Source of the DNA: an uncultured Myxococcales bacterium
Lineage (GTDB): Bacteria; Myxococcota_A; Polyangia; Polyangiales; Polyangiaceae
Length of the DNA: 64,000 bases
NCBI GenBank assembly: GCA_937949945.1
Contig: CALFEQ010000180.1
Span: forward strand, 62,001-126,000
Direction: 5' to 3'
Shown: one piece after another, positions 53,943 to 62,616 of the stretch
Position numbering within the stretch: position 1 is the stretch's first letter
Layout: the number at the start of each line of letters is the position of its first letter
The notes under the pieces: generated by a model
What the model was told of the DNA's origin: nothing
Seen by the model: the letters and a program-made list of their open reading frames with translations, nothing else
Database searches by the model: none
Made by a program: the position numbers and the translations under genes

Positions 53943-54697
53943 AGACGATTGCACGTCATCTTGCCGGCGCGATCGCGCTCGCAGGCGTCCTCTTCGCGAC
54001 ACGCGACGCCGGCGCTTTCGAGTTCGGCACCCCCGAACAGAAGCGCCCGTATCGCTCGCCGCAGCACTTCGCGCTCGAGATCCGCCTCTCCCCTTACTAC
54101 CCGGCGATCGACGAGGAGCCCGGCCTCACGGGGACGCCGTTCAAGGACCGGTTCGGCGACAAGCCGCGCCTCTACTTCGGCCTCGAGCTCGACTGGCAGA
54201 CGTTCCGCATCCCCTACATCGGCACGATCGGCCCCGGCATCGGCGCCGGCCTCGTCGGAATGAGCCGCCCCGCGGTGACCACGAGCGGCCGCCCCTCCGG
54301 CGACGAGTACAGCCTCGACATCTACCCGTTCTACCTCTCCGGCGTCCTTCGCGTGGACGCGTTCTGGCGCGAAGCCGGCATCCCGCTCGTCCCGTACGGG
54401 AAGCTCGGTCTCGCGTGGGCGCCCTGGCGTGCGTCGTCGTCGGGCGGCACGTCGCGCTCGGCGGACGGCGTCTCGGGCAAGGGGCACACGTTCGGGACGC
54501 ACATGGCGATCGGCATCGGCTTCGCCCTCGACGCGCTCGACTCGGGCGCGTCGCGCGACATGGACAACGCGATCGGCATCAACAACACCTACGTCTACGC
54601 CGAGTACTACTGGCTGAACCTCAACGGCCTCTTCCAGGACAACGCGCTCTACGTGGGCACGAACACCTGGGCGGCGGGCCTCGCGTTCGAGTTCTGA
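53939..54697 (+). CDS. MXAN_2562-family outer membrane beta-barrel protein
   Basis: A 252-residue exported beta barrel with signal LAGAIALAGVLFATRDAGAF. The mature part has alternating amphipathic strands (HFALEIRLSPYYPAI, RLYFGLELDWQTF, YSLDIYPFYLSGVLRVDAF, GIPLVPYGKLGLAWAPW) and ends ...AAGLAFEF with a terminal Phe, as outer-membrane barrels do. It pairs with the MYXO-CTERM protein upstream (ATGA overlap); this pair occurs in other myxobacteria. Likely outer-membrane partner for the surface protein; function unknown. Confidence 0.85.
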   Translation: MKTIARHLAGAIALAGVLFATRDAGAFEFGTPEQKRPYRSPQHFALEIRLSPYYPAIDEEPGLTGTPFKDRFGDKPRLYFGLELDWQTFRIPYIGTIGPGIGAGLVGMSRPAVTTSGRPSGDEYSLDIYPFYLSGVLRVDAFWREAGIPLVPYGKLGLAWAPWRASSSGGTSRSADGVSGKGHTFGTHMAIGIGFALDALDSGASRDMDNAIGINNTYVYAEYYWLNLNGLFQDNALYVGTNTWAAGLAFEF

Positions 54698-54709
54698 ACG
54701 GGAGCGAGC

Positions 54710-55084
54710 GTGGAGCGAGTCCTCCTCGTGGGCCTCGCCGGAGGCATCGGCGCGATCCTGCGCTACGCCGTCGTGACGTGGACGGAGCGCGCGTTCGGCA
54801 CGTCCTTCCCGTGGGGCGTCCTCGGCGTGAACGTCGTCGGGTCGTTCCTCATCGCGCTCGTCATGGTCCTCGCCGTGACGAAGGCCGATCTCTCGCCCAC
54901 CCTCCGCGTCACGATCACCGCCGGCTTCCTCGGCGGGCTCACGACCTACTCGTCCTTCAACCAGGACACGTTGTCGATGCTCGATCGCAAGCTCTACGGG
55001 ACGGCCGCGCTCTACGTGGGCGTCACGCTGGTCGCGTGCCTCTCGGCCGGCGTCCTGGGGACGGCGATCGGAAGGAAGCTCTGA
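54710..55084 (+). CDS. crcB: CrcB fluoride channel
   Basis: A 124-residue fluoride-specific channel subunit. Four helices are visible, with LAGGIGAILRY, FPWGVLGVNVVGSFLIAL, and the diagnostic GFLGGLTTYSSFNQDT. A single gene suggests a homodimer. The GTG at 54710 has GGGAG upstream. It follows the barrel gene by 12 nt, so it may be read with it. No fluoride riboswitch is visible ahead of it. It exports toxic fluoride. Confidence 0.93.
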   Translation: MERVLLVGLAGGIGAILRYAVVTWTERAFGTSFPWGVLGVNVVGSFLIALVMVLAVTKADLSPTLRVTITAGFLGGLTTYSSFNQDTLSMLDRKLYGTAALYVGVTLVACLSAGVLGTAIGRKL

Positions 55085-55090
55085 CGCGCG

Positions 55091-55933
55091 TCACTCCGCG
55101 TAGAACTCGATGTTGTCGTAGAGCACGCGCGTGCGCGGCGTCGACGGCGCGTACGTCGTCACGCCGATCTCGAGGCGGCGCCTGTTCGACTCGGCTTGGC
55201 GCCCGGGGATCATCGCCGTCACGACGTCGTCGACTTGGCACCACGCCTGGACGTACGTGTCGTCGACCTTCATGGTCAGCTTGACGTGGTGCCACTCGCC
55301 CACCGTGAAGGTCCGGTTGCCGAGGGCCTGCGTCGAGTAGCCGATGCAGCGCCACTTGCCGTCGGGAAGGACGTCGAGCGTCAGGCCGGTGTGCTCCTGC
55401 GGCGTCGGCGCGAGATCGAAGCGCAGCACGCGATACGCGCCGGACGTCCACTCGGCGACGAAGACGTCCGCCTCGAGCGTCGTCGTCTTCTTCGTCACGG
55501 CGACGTCGTCGGTGATGACGGAGCGAGGCAAGCCCGCGTCGGTCGGCTCGGCCACGGCCTCGAGCAGGTGCGGCGGCGTGGGCGCGTCGACGTCGGGGAC
55601 GCCGGCGTCCGCCACGATGCGCGGCGGCTGGAACGAGCCGCCGTCCTCGAGGGTCCAGCCGCGCTTCTCGAGATCGAGGTCGCCGTCGTCGAAGTCGTCG
55701 CAGCGCAGATCCGTCTCGTCGCGCAGACCCCTGCACGGAGATCGGCTCGCGTCGGAGCCGGCGTCGACGGGATCCGGCGTGTCGACGTCGCCCGGAGTCC
55801 AGCTCGTGTCGCTCGCCGAAGCGTCCTCGGTCCCCACCGAGGAGTCGTCGTCACCGCCGCATGCGGCCATCCACGCCGCGACGAGCGAGAGCGCTCCGAT
55901 GCTGCAAGCCAAGCCACGTCGCATTCGCGACAT
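55091..55933 (-). CDS. Lectin-like lipoprotein
   Basis: A 280-residue lipoprotein with signal ALSLVAAWMAAC and an Asp/Thr/Ser-rich linker. The domain starts LRCDDFDDGDLDLEKRGW and ends VLYDNIEFYAE, with WHHVKLTMKVDDTYVQAWCQVDD in between. The CDDFDDG motif and DN(V/I) end are shared with the lipoproteins at 16313 and 42355, so a jelly-roll lectin-like fold is likely. ATG 55933 has GGAG at 8 nt; ATG 55924 is also in frame. It converges with crcB. Confidence 0.75.
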   Translation of the reverse strand: MSRMRRGLACSIGALSLVAAWMAACGGDDDSSVGTEDASASDTSWTPGDVDTPDPVDAGSDASRSPCRGLRDETDLRCDDFDDGDLDLEKRGWTLEDGGSFQPPRIVADAGVPDVDAPTPPHLLEAVAEPTDAGLPRSVITDDVAVTKKTTTLEADVFVAEWTSGAYRVLRFDLAPTPQEHTGLTLDVLPDGKWRCIGYSTQALGNRTFTVGEWHHVKLTMKVDDTYVQAWCQVDDVVTAMIPGRQAESNRRRLEIGVTTYAPSTPRTRVLYDNIEFYAE

Positions 55934-55986
55934 CGTGTCTCCGACCTCCGTGTCGCGCAAGTCGCCGCGCCGCCTCGGCCCTCTGG

Positions 55987-55992
55987 TAAAAT
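55987..55992 (+). promoter_or_regulatory. Putative extended -10 element of the esterase gene
   Basis: TGGTAAAAT: TAAAAT (55987-55992) preceded by TGG, an extended -10 pattern, ends 8 nt before the ATG at 56001. Supports a leaderless transcript. Confidence 0.42.
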
Positions 55993-56000
55993 CCTCGCCG

Positions 56001-57074
56001 ATGTCCTCTCCGGACGGCCGATCGGCCGCGTGGGCCGCACGTCTCGGCGTCGAGGCTCGGCGGTACGTCGGTAGCCTCATCGTGGACGGCTTCTTCAACG
56101 GCGCTTCGCGCATCGCGAGGCTCCACCCGAAGGCGAAGCCAGAGCGGCATGCGGTCGAGCACATCGTCGACCTCCGCTACCGCGAAGGCACGACCACGCG
56201 CGATCACCTGCTCGACGTCTGGCGCCCGTCACGAGGGCAGAGCCCTGCATCGGTGCGGCGGTACGAGGGACCGCCCTGGCCGATCGTGTTCTACGTGCAC
56301 GGCGGAGGCTTCCGCATCCTCTCGAAGGACACGCACTGGGTGATGGCCCTCGGCTATGCGAGGCGCGGCTTCATCGTCTTCAACGTGAGCTATCGCCTCG
56401 CGCCGAAGCATCGCTTCCCGGCCGCGATCGAGGACGTGTGCCATGCGTTCGCGTGGGTCGTGGAGAACGCGGCCCGGTTCGGCGGCGACACGAGCCGGAT
56501 CGTCCTCGCGGGCGAGTCCGCCGGCGCGAATCTGGTGGCGAGCCTCGCGATCGCGCTCGCGTACGAGCGGCCGGAGCCGTTCGCTCGCCTCGCGTTCGAG
56601 ACCGGAGTCGTGCCGCGCGCGGTCGTGCCCGCGTGCGGCGTCTTCCAGGTGAGCGACCTCGCGCGGCTCGCGCGGCGCAAGCCGAAGATGTCCTCGTTCA
56701 TCGCCGATCGCCTCGTCGAAGTCGAAGAGGCGTACCTCGGCAAGGGGCCGTGGCCGTGCTCGCTCGATCTCGCCGATCCCGTGTGCGTGCTCGAGCGCGG
56801 GCACAAGCCGGACCGGCCGCTGCCGCCGTTCTTCCTTCCCGTCGGCACGAAGGATCCGCTGTTGCCCGACACGCGGCGCATGGCGGCGGCGCTCCGCGCG
56901 CTCGGCGTCGAGGCGGTGGACGCTTACTATCCCGGCGAGCTGCACGCGTTCCACGCGGCGGTGATCCGCGCGCCCGCGCGCAAGTGCTGGGCGGACACGT
57001 TCGCGTTTCTCGATCGCCACGTCCCCGCCGAGCGCGTGGTCGCCTCGACGAGCGAAGCTGCGCTCAGCTCGTGA
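56001..57074 (+). CDS. Alpha/beta hydrolase (HSL/family IV esterase)
   Basis: A 357-residue hormone-sensitive-lipase-like hydrolase. The oxyanion motif is FYVHGGGFRILS, the nucleophile LAGESAGANLVA, and the acid and histidine fall in VGTKDPLLPDT and PGELHAFHAAV. A 70-residue cap precedes the domain. Carries no signal peptide. Probably an esterase of small acyl esters. The stop overlaps a minus-strand gene by 11 nt. Confidence 0.88.
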   Translation: MSSPDGRSAAWAARLGVEARRYVGSLIVDGFFNGASRIARLHPKAKPERHAVEHIVDLRYREGTTTRDHLLDVWRPSRGQSPASVRRYEGPPWPIVFYVHGGGFRILSKDTHWVMALGYARRGFIVFNVSYRLAPKHRFPAAIEDVCHAFAWVVENAARFGGDTSRIVLAGESAGANLVASLAIALAYERPEPFARLAFETGVVPRAVVPACGVFQVSDLARLARRKPKMSSFIADRLVEVEEAYLGKGPWPCSLDLADPVCVLERGHKPDRPLPPFFLPVGTKDPLLPDTRRMAAALRALGVEAVDAYYPGELHAFHAAVIRAPARKCWADTFAFLDRHVPAERVVASTSEAALSS

Positions 57075-57309
57075 CCTTGCCCCAGGGCAGCGAGCCCGAC
57101 CGCGACTCGCGCAGGCGGAAACGCGCGACGCTCATCGCGTCGAGGCGATCGCGCAGGCACGCCGCGCACGCCAGCACGCCCTCGACGATCGACGCGGACG
57201 CCTCGACCTCGCGGGCGCAGAGCGTGCAGCGCGCCACCGTCGACGGCTCCACGCGAAGCTCACCGTTCGAGATCGTGCCTCCCCCCGTCACGTGCACGTC
57301 GATGCTCAT
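57064..57309 (-). CDS. Small zinc-ribbon protein
   Basis: An 81-residue protein with VARCTLCAREVEA and LACAACLRDRL, two CxxC pairs spaced for a zinc ribbon, and a basic C-terminal part ending GSLPWGKVTS. A strong ribosome site (GGAGGGAAG) precedes the ATG at 57309. It ends inside the converging esterase gene (11 nt overlap). Function unknown. Confidence 0.68.
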   Translation of the reverse strand: MSIDVHVTGGGTISNGELRVEPSTVARCTLCAREVEASASIVEGVLACAACLRDRLDAMSVARFRLRESRSGSLPWGKVTS

Positions 57310-57377
57310 GCTTCCCTCCGGCCGACGAGCATCGCTCCCGCGCGCGGCGGTGACAAGTGGCGAGGCTCCTCTTTCCG

Positions 57378-58226
57378 TCAGCCCGCCGAGAGGCTGCCGC
57401 CCGCGCGCCGTTGCTCGCGGATCGCCGCGCCGATGCAGGCGCCGAAGAAGAACACCTGCGCGGAGTAGTAAACCCAGAAGACCGTGAGAACCAGGGCGCT
57501 CGCGCCCGCATAGAGATCGCCGAGCTGCCGGTGCCGCACCCAGAAGGTGACGAGGCTGGATCCGATCGCGAACAGGATCGTGCTGACGAGCGCGCTCAGC
57601 ATCGCTTCCTCCATCGTCACGTCGGTCTCGGGGAGGAACCGGAAGAGGACCGTGAAGAGGACGAAGGCGAGCGCGACGGAGGTCGAGAGGTCCACGGCCC
57701 AGACGACCACCGATGGGATCCGAGCGCCGACGGACGCGAGGAGCGCGAACGCCGATTTCTCGACGATCAGGAGCGCCACGAGCACCGCGACGAACAACGC
57801 GAGCGCGAGCGCACCGCCGTAGCGGAGCCCGTAGCGCACCGCGGTGGGACGCGCGCGCTCGACGGCTTCGAGGTCGATGCCCCAGAGTTGGTTCAGCGCC
57901 CGGCGGAGCGCGCGGAACAGGCGCGTGCTGCCGTAGACGACGAGCAGGATGCCGAGGGTGCTCGACGACTCGAGCCGATCGAGCCGTTCGGTGAGCTCGC
58001 GCACCGTCTCGATTCCCTCCGGTGCGACCCATTCGCGCAAGCCGCCCCAGAGGGCGTCCTCGGCGCGCGAACGTCCGAACACGGCGCCGACGACGCGGAG
58101 GACGAGCACGAAGAGCGGCGCGGCGGACAGGAGCGTGTAGAAGGCGACCGCCGCACCGAGAAACCGCGCGCCCTTCCCGGAGAAGAGGCGGAACGCACGA
58201 CGGACGACCTCGAGGTGCCGGGACAC
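57378..58226 (-). CDS. YihY/BrkB family membrane protein
   Basis: A 282-residue integral membrane protein with six hydrophobic helices. The start LFSGKGARFLGAAVAFYTLLSAAPLFVLVLR, and YGSTRLFRALRRALNQLWGI are diagnostic for the YihY/BrkB family. The role of the family is unclear despite older RNase BN annotation; serum resistance has been proposed in one member. GTG 58226 lies 7 nt after TAGTCT on the minus strand. Confidence 0.9.
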   Translation of the reverse strand: MSRHLEVVRRAFRLFSGKGARFLGAAVAFYTLLSAAPLFVLVLRVVGAVFGRSRAEDALWGGLREWVAPEGIETVRELTERLDRLESSSTLGILLVVYGSTRLFRALRRALNQLWGIDLEAVERARPTAVRYGLRYGGALALALFVAVLVALLIVEKSAFALLASVGARIPSVVVWAVDLSTSVALAFVLFTVLFRFLPETDVTMEEAMLSALVSTILFAIGSSLVTFWVRHRQLGDLYAGASALVLTVFWVYYSAQVFFFGACIGAAIREQRRAGGSLSAG

Positions 58227-58285
58227 GACGCGGAGACTACTGCATCTCCCCGCGCCCGGGCTCCGGCGTAAGATGATCCGTCGCC

Positions 58286-59284
58286 ATGCCCACGCATCTC
58301 CTCGTCGGCAATCCGACCGCCCAGAGTGGGAAGAACAAAGAGCGCATCGATCGGGCCCTCTCCCTCCTCCGTGCGGCGAAGCTCGACGCGGAGCTCCTGC
58401 CGACGTTGCCGAACGGCGGCACGATCGGCGCCGTCCGTGGCGCGCTCGAGGCCGATCCCTCGATCCGTGTCGTCATCGCCATGGGCGGAGACGGCACGTT
58501 CCGCGAGGTCGCCGCGGGCCTCTTCACGAGCAACGCGCGCGAGCGGGTCTCGCTCGGCATGCTCCCCACCGGGACCGCGAACGATCAGGGCAAGAGCTTC
58601 GGCCTCGAGGCGTCGCCGGCGGCGCTGCCGCGGAACGTCGACGTCATTCGCGCGGGTCACGAGACGAGGCTCGACGTCGGCGTCTACCGCGCCGGCGGCA
58701 AGACCGACTACTTCTTCGACTCCGCGGGGTGGGGCCTCTCGGCACGCGTGCTCGCCCAGCGGAACAAGGATCGCGCGCTCGTCGAGAAGCTCGGCCCGCT
58801 GAAGGAGATCTATCGCGATCACGCCGTCTACGCGGGCGCGCTCCTGAAGACGTTCCTCGAGTCGTACGTCATCGACGACAAGCTGCGCGTGGAGGCCGTC
58901 CTCGACGGCAAAGCGGTCGAGCTCGATGGACTGACGGATCTCGTCGTCAAGAACACGCGCATCTACGCCGGCGCGTGGGTCCTCGACAAGACGAGCCGAC
59001 ACGACGACGGAGCGTTCGAGCTCGTCCCTTTCCGCGGCAAGCGAGACTGGACCTCGAAGGCGATCGTGGATCTCGACGGCAACCCGATCACCGAGGAGAT
59101 GCTGAACGAAATCGGCATCGAGCACTCGAAGCCGATCCGTGCCTCTCGGATGGAGCTGACGATTTTTCCACCGCCGGGCGGCGCGCCGCTCGCGGCACAG
59201 CTCGACGGCGAGGAGTGGCCGGCGACCCCCAACGTCACGATCGAGGTCGTCGCGCGCGGCCTTCGGCTGATCGTCCCGGCCTGA
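58286..59284 (+). CDS. Diacylglycerol-kinase-family lipid kinase (YegS-like)
   Basis: A 332-residue soluble lipid kinase. It starts LLVGNPTAQSGKNKERIDRAL and has the nucleotide motif AMGGDGTFREVAAGL, then GMLPTGTANDQGKSFGL. The C-terminal beta sandwich contains VVKNTRIYAGAWVLDKTSRHDDGAFELVPF. It phosphorylates a lipid alcohol such as diacylglycerol or sphingosine; which is unknown. ATG 58286 follows TAAGAT by 11 nt. Confidence 0.88.
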   Translation: MPTHLLVGNPTAQSGKNKERIDRALSLLRAAKLDAELLPTLPNGGTIGAVRGALEADPSIRVVIAMGGDGTFREVAAGLFTSNARERVSLGMLPTGTANDQGKSFGLEASPAALPRNVDVIRAGHETRLDVGVYRAGGKTDYFFDSAGWGLSARVLAQRNKDRALVEKLGPLKEIYRDHAVYAGALLKTFLESYVIDDKLRVEAVLDGKAVELDGLTDLVVKNTRIYAGAWVLDKTSRHDDGAFELVPFRGKRDWTSKAIVDLDGNPITEEMLNEIGIEHSKPIRASRMELTIFPPPGGAPLAAQLDGEEWPATPNVTIEVVARGLRLIVPA

Positions 59285-59300
59285 GGTATTTATCTCCGCG

Positions 59301-60251
59301 ATGGGCGGGCATCGACTCCACCTCCGGCTCGTGGCGGGCGCCATCGTCGCGGCGTGCATCACGCTCGCGGCGAAGGACGCATCCGCCTTCTGCCGAACGA
59401 CGACGGAGAAGGCGCCACCCGACTACGACGCGACCATCTCGGGCTGCTGGGCGAAGGGCGTCCCCTTGTTCTGGCGCAACGCGTGCCTCGGCTACAGCAT
59501 GCACCGGAGCGCGAGCCGCAAGATCTCGTACCAGGACGCGGCGGACGCGCTCTCGACCGCCTTCACGCGATGGACGGGCGCCACGTGCCCCACGGACGGC
59601 TCGGGCCGCTCGCGCACGAGCATCGACGTGCGCGACCTCGGCCCCGCGGACTGCGCGAAGGTCGAGTACAAGTCGGGCGTCCCCAACCAGAACCTCATCA
59701 TCTTCCGCGACGAGACCTGGCCGTACGGCAAGACCGTCCTCGGGCTCACCACGGTCGTCTACAACCCGGAGACGGGCGAGATCTACAACGCGGACATGGA
59801 GATCAACACGCTCGACATGGAGCCGCTCGCGATCCGCGATCCCGTCGCACCCGACGCGTACGACTTCTTGAGCGTGGTCACGCACGAGGCGGGGCACTTC
59901 CTCGGCATCGCGCACTCCGACGTGCGCGAGTCGACGATGTACGCCCGCTACGACCAAGGCCAGACGAGCATGCGCTACCTCTCGCCGGACGACGTCGCGG
60001 CGATCTGCACGATCTACAGGCCCGACGGCGATCGCGCGGTGCTCGACGGCAAGGTCACGCAGGCCCCGCAGTGCGACCCGACCCCGCGCGGAGGCTACAG
60101 CCCGGAGTGCCAGGAGCCGGACAAGGGCTGCGTGTCGAGCGTCGCACCGGCGCCAGCATCGAGGACGGGCATCGGCGTCGCCGCCTGCGCGCTCCTCGCG
60201 AGCGCGGCGCTCCTCGGGCGACGGCTCCTCGCGCGGCGGCCCCGAGCCTGA
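59301..60251 (+). CDS. Matrixin-type metalloprotease, MYXO-CTERM-like tail
   Basis: A 316-residue secreted metzincin: signal (IVAACITLAAKDASAF), then the catalytic domain with zinc motif VVTHEAGHFLGIAHSD (HExxHxxGxxH) and the Met-turn in STMYARYD. An early cysteine (CRTTTEKAPPDYD) may be a switch or disulfide. The C-terminus (CVSSVAPAPAS, helix, RRLLARRPRA) resembles a MYXO-CTERM surface anchor: Cys, hydrophobic helix and Arg tail. Likely a surface protease. Confidence 0.88.
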   Translation: MGGHRLHLRLVAGAIVAACITLAAKDASAFCRTTTEKAPPDYDATISGCWAKGVPLFWRNACLGYSMHRSASRKISYQDAADALSTAFTRWTGATCPTDGSGRSRTSIDVRDLGPADCAKVEYKSGVPNQNLIIFRDETWPYGKTVLGLTTVVYNPETGEIYNADMEINTLDMEPLAIRDPVAPDAYDFLSVVTHEAGHFLGIAHSDVRESTMYARYDQGQTSMRYLSPDDVAAICTIYRPDGDRAVLDGKVTQAPQCDPTPRGGYSPECQEPDKGCVSSVAPAPASRTGIGVAACALLASAALLGRRLLARRPRA

Positions 60252-60269
60252 TCGCCGGCGCACGCCTGT

Positions 60270-60275
60270 TATCCT
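60270..60275 (+). promoter_or_regulatory. Putative extended -10 element of the DUF4091 gene
   Basis: TGTTATCCT: TATCCT preceded by TGT ends 7 nt before the ATG at 60283. No ribosome site. Confidence 0.4.
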
Positions 60276-60282
60276 CCCGACC

Positions 60283-62613
60283 ATGCGCATCACTCGGGTC
60301 GGCCTCGCGTGCCTGACGCTCTCGCTCGTGCTCGGAGGCGGCTGCGGCAGCGACGAGGAGCACGGTGGCAGCGATCCCGACGGCGGCGCCGACGGCTCGT
60401 CCGCGCCGCCCCTGCCGGTCTGCACCGACTGCACGCCGGCCGGGCCGATGACCTTCAAGCTCCCCTCGCCCGCGGGCGCGACGCTGTGGACGACGCCGAC
60501 GATGGAGAAGGTCGTGCGCGAAGCCGCGCCGCCGGAGACGACGGGCGACGCCATCCAGATGTACGCGGCGAAGAACGAGTTCGAGCCGTTCCAGATCGTC
60601 GTCCGCGCCGACGCGGACGCGAACGTGACGCTCGAGATGCCGGCGTTCTCGGGCCCCGGCTCGATCCCGCGGATCGAGATCCGTCGCGTCGGCTACGTGA
60701 GGATCACGGAGCCCTCGGACGCGATCTCCATCAAGAGCGGCTGGGTCCCCGACCCGCTCGAGCCGACGACGTTCGGCGCGACCGAGCCCGTGAAGGGCGG
60801 CGAAAACCAGCCCTTCTGGATCACGGTCTACGTCCCGCCGGACGCGCCGGCCGGCGACTACGAGTCGACGCTCACCGTCACGGTGAACGGCGCCGCGCAG
60901 GCCGTCCCGGTGAGGCTCCACGTCTTCGACTTCGCGATCCCGAAGAAGCTCGGCTTCGACGGCAACTGGAACCTGAGCTTCCAGGCGCTCGGCGGCTCGG
61001 AGAGCCTCGAGGCGGTCGAGAAACTGAAGACGTGGCTGTACGAGCACCGCATCGTGCCGACCTCCGTCGCGTGGCCCGCCGGGCTCAACTACAACGGCGG
61101 CATCGAGTACGACTGCGCCACCGGCACGTTCAAGGAGGAGGCGAACGACTACGATTTCTCGCGCCTCGGCCCGAAGTACATCGACGGCGCGAGCTGGAAC
61201 GGCGAGGGCTTCCCCTCGTTCCAGATCATGCAGTTCGTGAACAACTCGACGCCGCGCCCGCAGACCTTCTGCGGCGTCGATCGCGGCCCCGATCACTTCG
61301 GCACGCCGCAGTACAACGCCGAGTGGTCGAAGCTCCTCGCGGCGATCGACGAGTATCTCGTCGCGCGAGGCTGGCAGGGCAAGGGCTACTACTACGTCCA
61401 GAACGAGCCGCAGAACCAGGCAGACTACGACGTCGCCGCGCACCTCGCGTCGCTCGCGAAGACCGCCGCGCCGAACCTCCGCATCGCGATCAGCGAGGAG
61501 CCGAAGCGCGAGATCGTCGAGAACCCGCGCGCGAACGGGAAGAGCTACGACCTCTGGTGGGCCAACCTCTCGCACTTCGAGCCGAGCTACGCGAAGGAGC
61601 GTCAGGCCAAGGGCGAGGGCGTGTGGTGGTACTTCCTCTACGGAGACCGCCCGCCGTACTTCAACCCGATCGCGATCGATCACTCCGGCATCGAGTCGCG
61701 CGTCGCCTTCTTTGCAGCCTACAAGTATCGCATCAAGGGCTTCGCCTACTACTCGGTCACGGGCTGGGGCTCGAACCCGTACGAGAACCCGCGCCCCGAA
61801 GGCACGAGCCTCAACGGCGACGGCTTCCTCCTCTACCCGCCGAAGAACGGCGAGCTCGTGAGCAGCATCCGCTGGGAGCTCCTCCGCGAGGGCGCCGAGG
61901 ACTTCGAGTACCTCCTCCTGCTCGCGGGCGGCACGCTCCCGCGCACGCCCGACGAAGCCGCCGGCTGCGACGTGAGCGCGTCGAGCGTCGCCTCGTCGCT
62001 CACGTCCTGGACGCGCGACACGTCGGCGCTCCAGCACCTCCGCAACCAGCTCGGCCTGCGCCTCGAGGGCAAGGTCAACGGCTGCCCGGTGCTCGAGTCG
62101 ACCGGGCCGGGCGCCCGCAAGCGAGGCGAGTACTACGTCAATTTCCAGGATCCGGCCGGCGAGCCGAAGGCCGATCCGCTCGTCGTGAACGGCCACACGT
62201 GGATGAAGGTCGGCTGGGCGCCCTACGACCCGGCCGCGGGCCTCGGCTGGTCGGGCCCGAACATCGGCAAGCCCGACATCATGCTCTACCGCTACCTCGC
62301 CGACGCGCCCGTCGACGAGCTGCAGAAGAGCGTCATCTACGACGACTGGGGCCGCACGAACACGTTCACGTTCGACATCGAGAACGGCACGTACACCGTG
62401 ACGGTCTCCATCGGCTGGCACGGCCGGACGTACTCGAAGCAGCGCGTGGTCGTCGAAGGCCAGGTGCTGTTCGACGACGCGGAGACGAACCCGTCGACGC
62501 CCTATCTCGTCGAATCGGTCGACGTCGACGTCACCGACGGGAACATCACGCTCGAGGCGGGACAGACCGACGAATACACGATGCTCAATTGGATGAGCAT
62601 CGTGCCGAAGTGA
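60283..62613 (+). CDS. DUF4091 glycoside-hydrolase-like lipoprotein
   Basis: A 776-residue lipoprotein with signal LTLSLVLGGGC and Asp/Gly linker. An N-terminal beta domain (NEFEPFQIVVRADADANVTLEM) precedes a TIM-barrel-like DUF4091 region with KGYYYVQNEPQNQADYDVAAHLA and WWYFLYGDRPPYFNPIAIDHSGIESRV, then GFLLYPPKNGELVSSIRWELLREGAEDFEYLLLL, the classic DUF4091 ending (RWExLRxGxEDxEY). A C-terminal carbohydrate-binding-like beta domain (about 570-776) follows. Related to GH123 enzymes; likely cuts a glycan. Confidence 0.87.
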   Translation: MRITRVGLACLTLSLVLGGGCGSDEEHGGSDPDGGADGSSAPPLPVCTDCTPAGPMTFKLPSPAGATLWTTPTMEKVVREAAPPETTGDAIQMYAAKNEFEPFQIVVRADADANVTLEMPAFSGPGSIPRIEIRRVGYVRITEPSDAISIKSGWVPDPLEPTTFGATEPVKGGENQPFWITVYVPPDAPAGDYESTLTVTVNGAAQAVPVRLHVFDFAIPKKLGFDGNWNLSFQALGGSESLEAVEKLKTWLYEHRIVPTSVAWPAGLNYNGGIEYDCATGTFKEEANDYDFSRLGPKYIDGASWNGEGFPSFQIMQFVNNSTPRPQTFCGVDRGPDHFGTPQYNAEWSKLLAAIDEYLVARGWQGKGYYYVQNEPQNQADYDVAAHLASLAKTAAPNLRIAISEEPKREIVENPRANGKSYDLWWANLSHFEPSYAKERQAKGEGVWWYFLYGDRPPYFNPIAIDHSGIESRVAFFAAYKYRIKGFAYYSVTGWGSNPYENPRPEGTSLNGDGFLLYPPKNGELVSSIRWELLREGAEDFEYLLLLAGGTLPRTPDEAAGCDVSASSVASSLTSWTRDTSALQHLRNQLGLRLEGKVNGCPVLESTGPGARKRGEYYVNFQDPAGEPKADPLVVNGHTWMKVGWAPYDPAAGLGWSGPNIGKPDIMLYRYLADAPVDELQKSVIYDDWGRTNTFTFDIENGTYTVTVSIGWHGRTYSKQRVVVEGQVLFDDAETNPSTPYLVESVDVDVTDGNITLEAGQTDEYTMLNWMSIVPK

Positions 62614-62616
62614 GGC

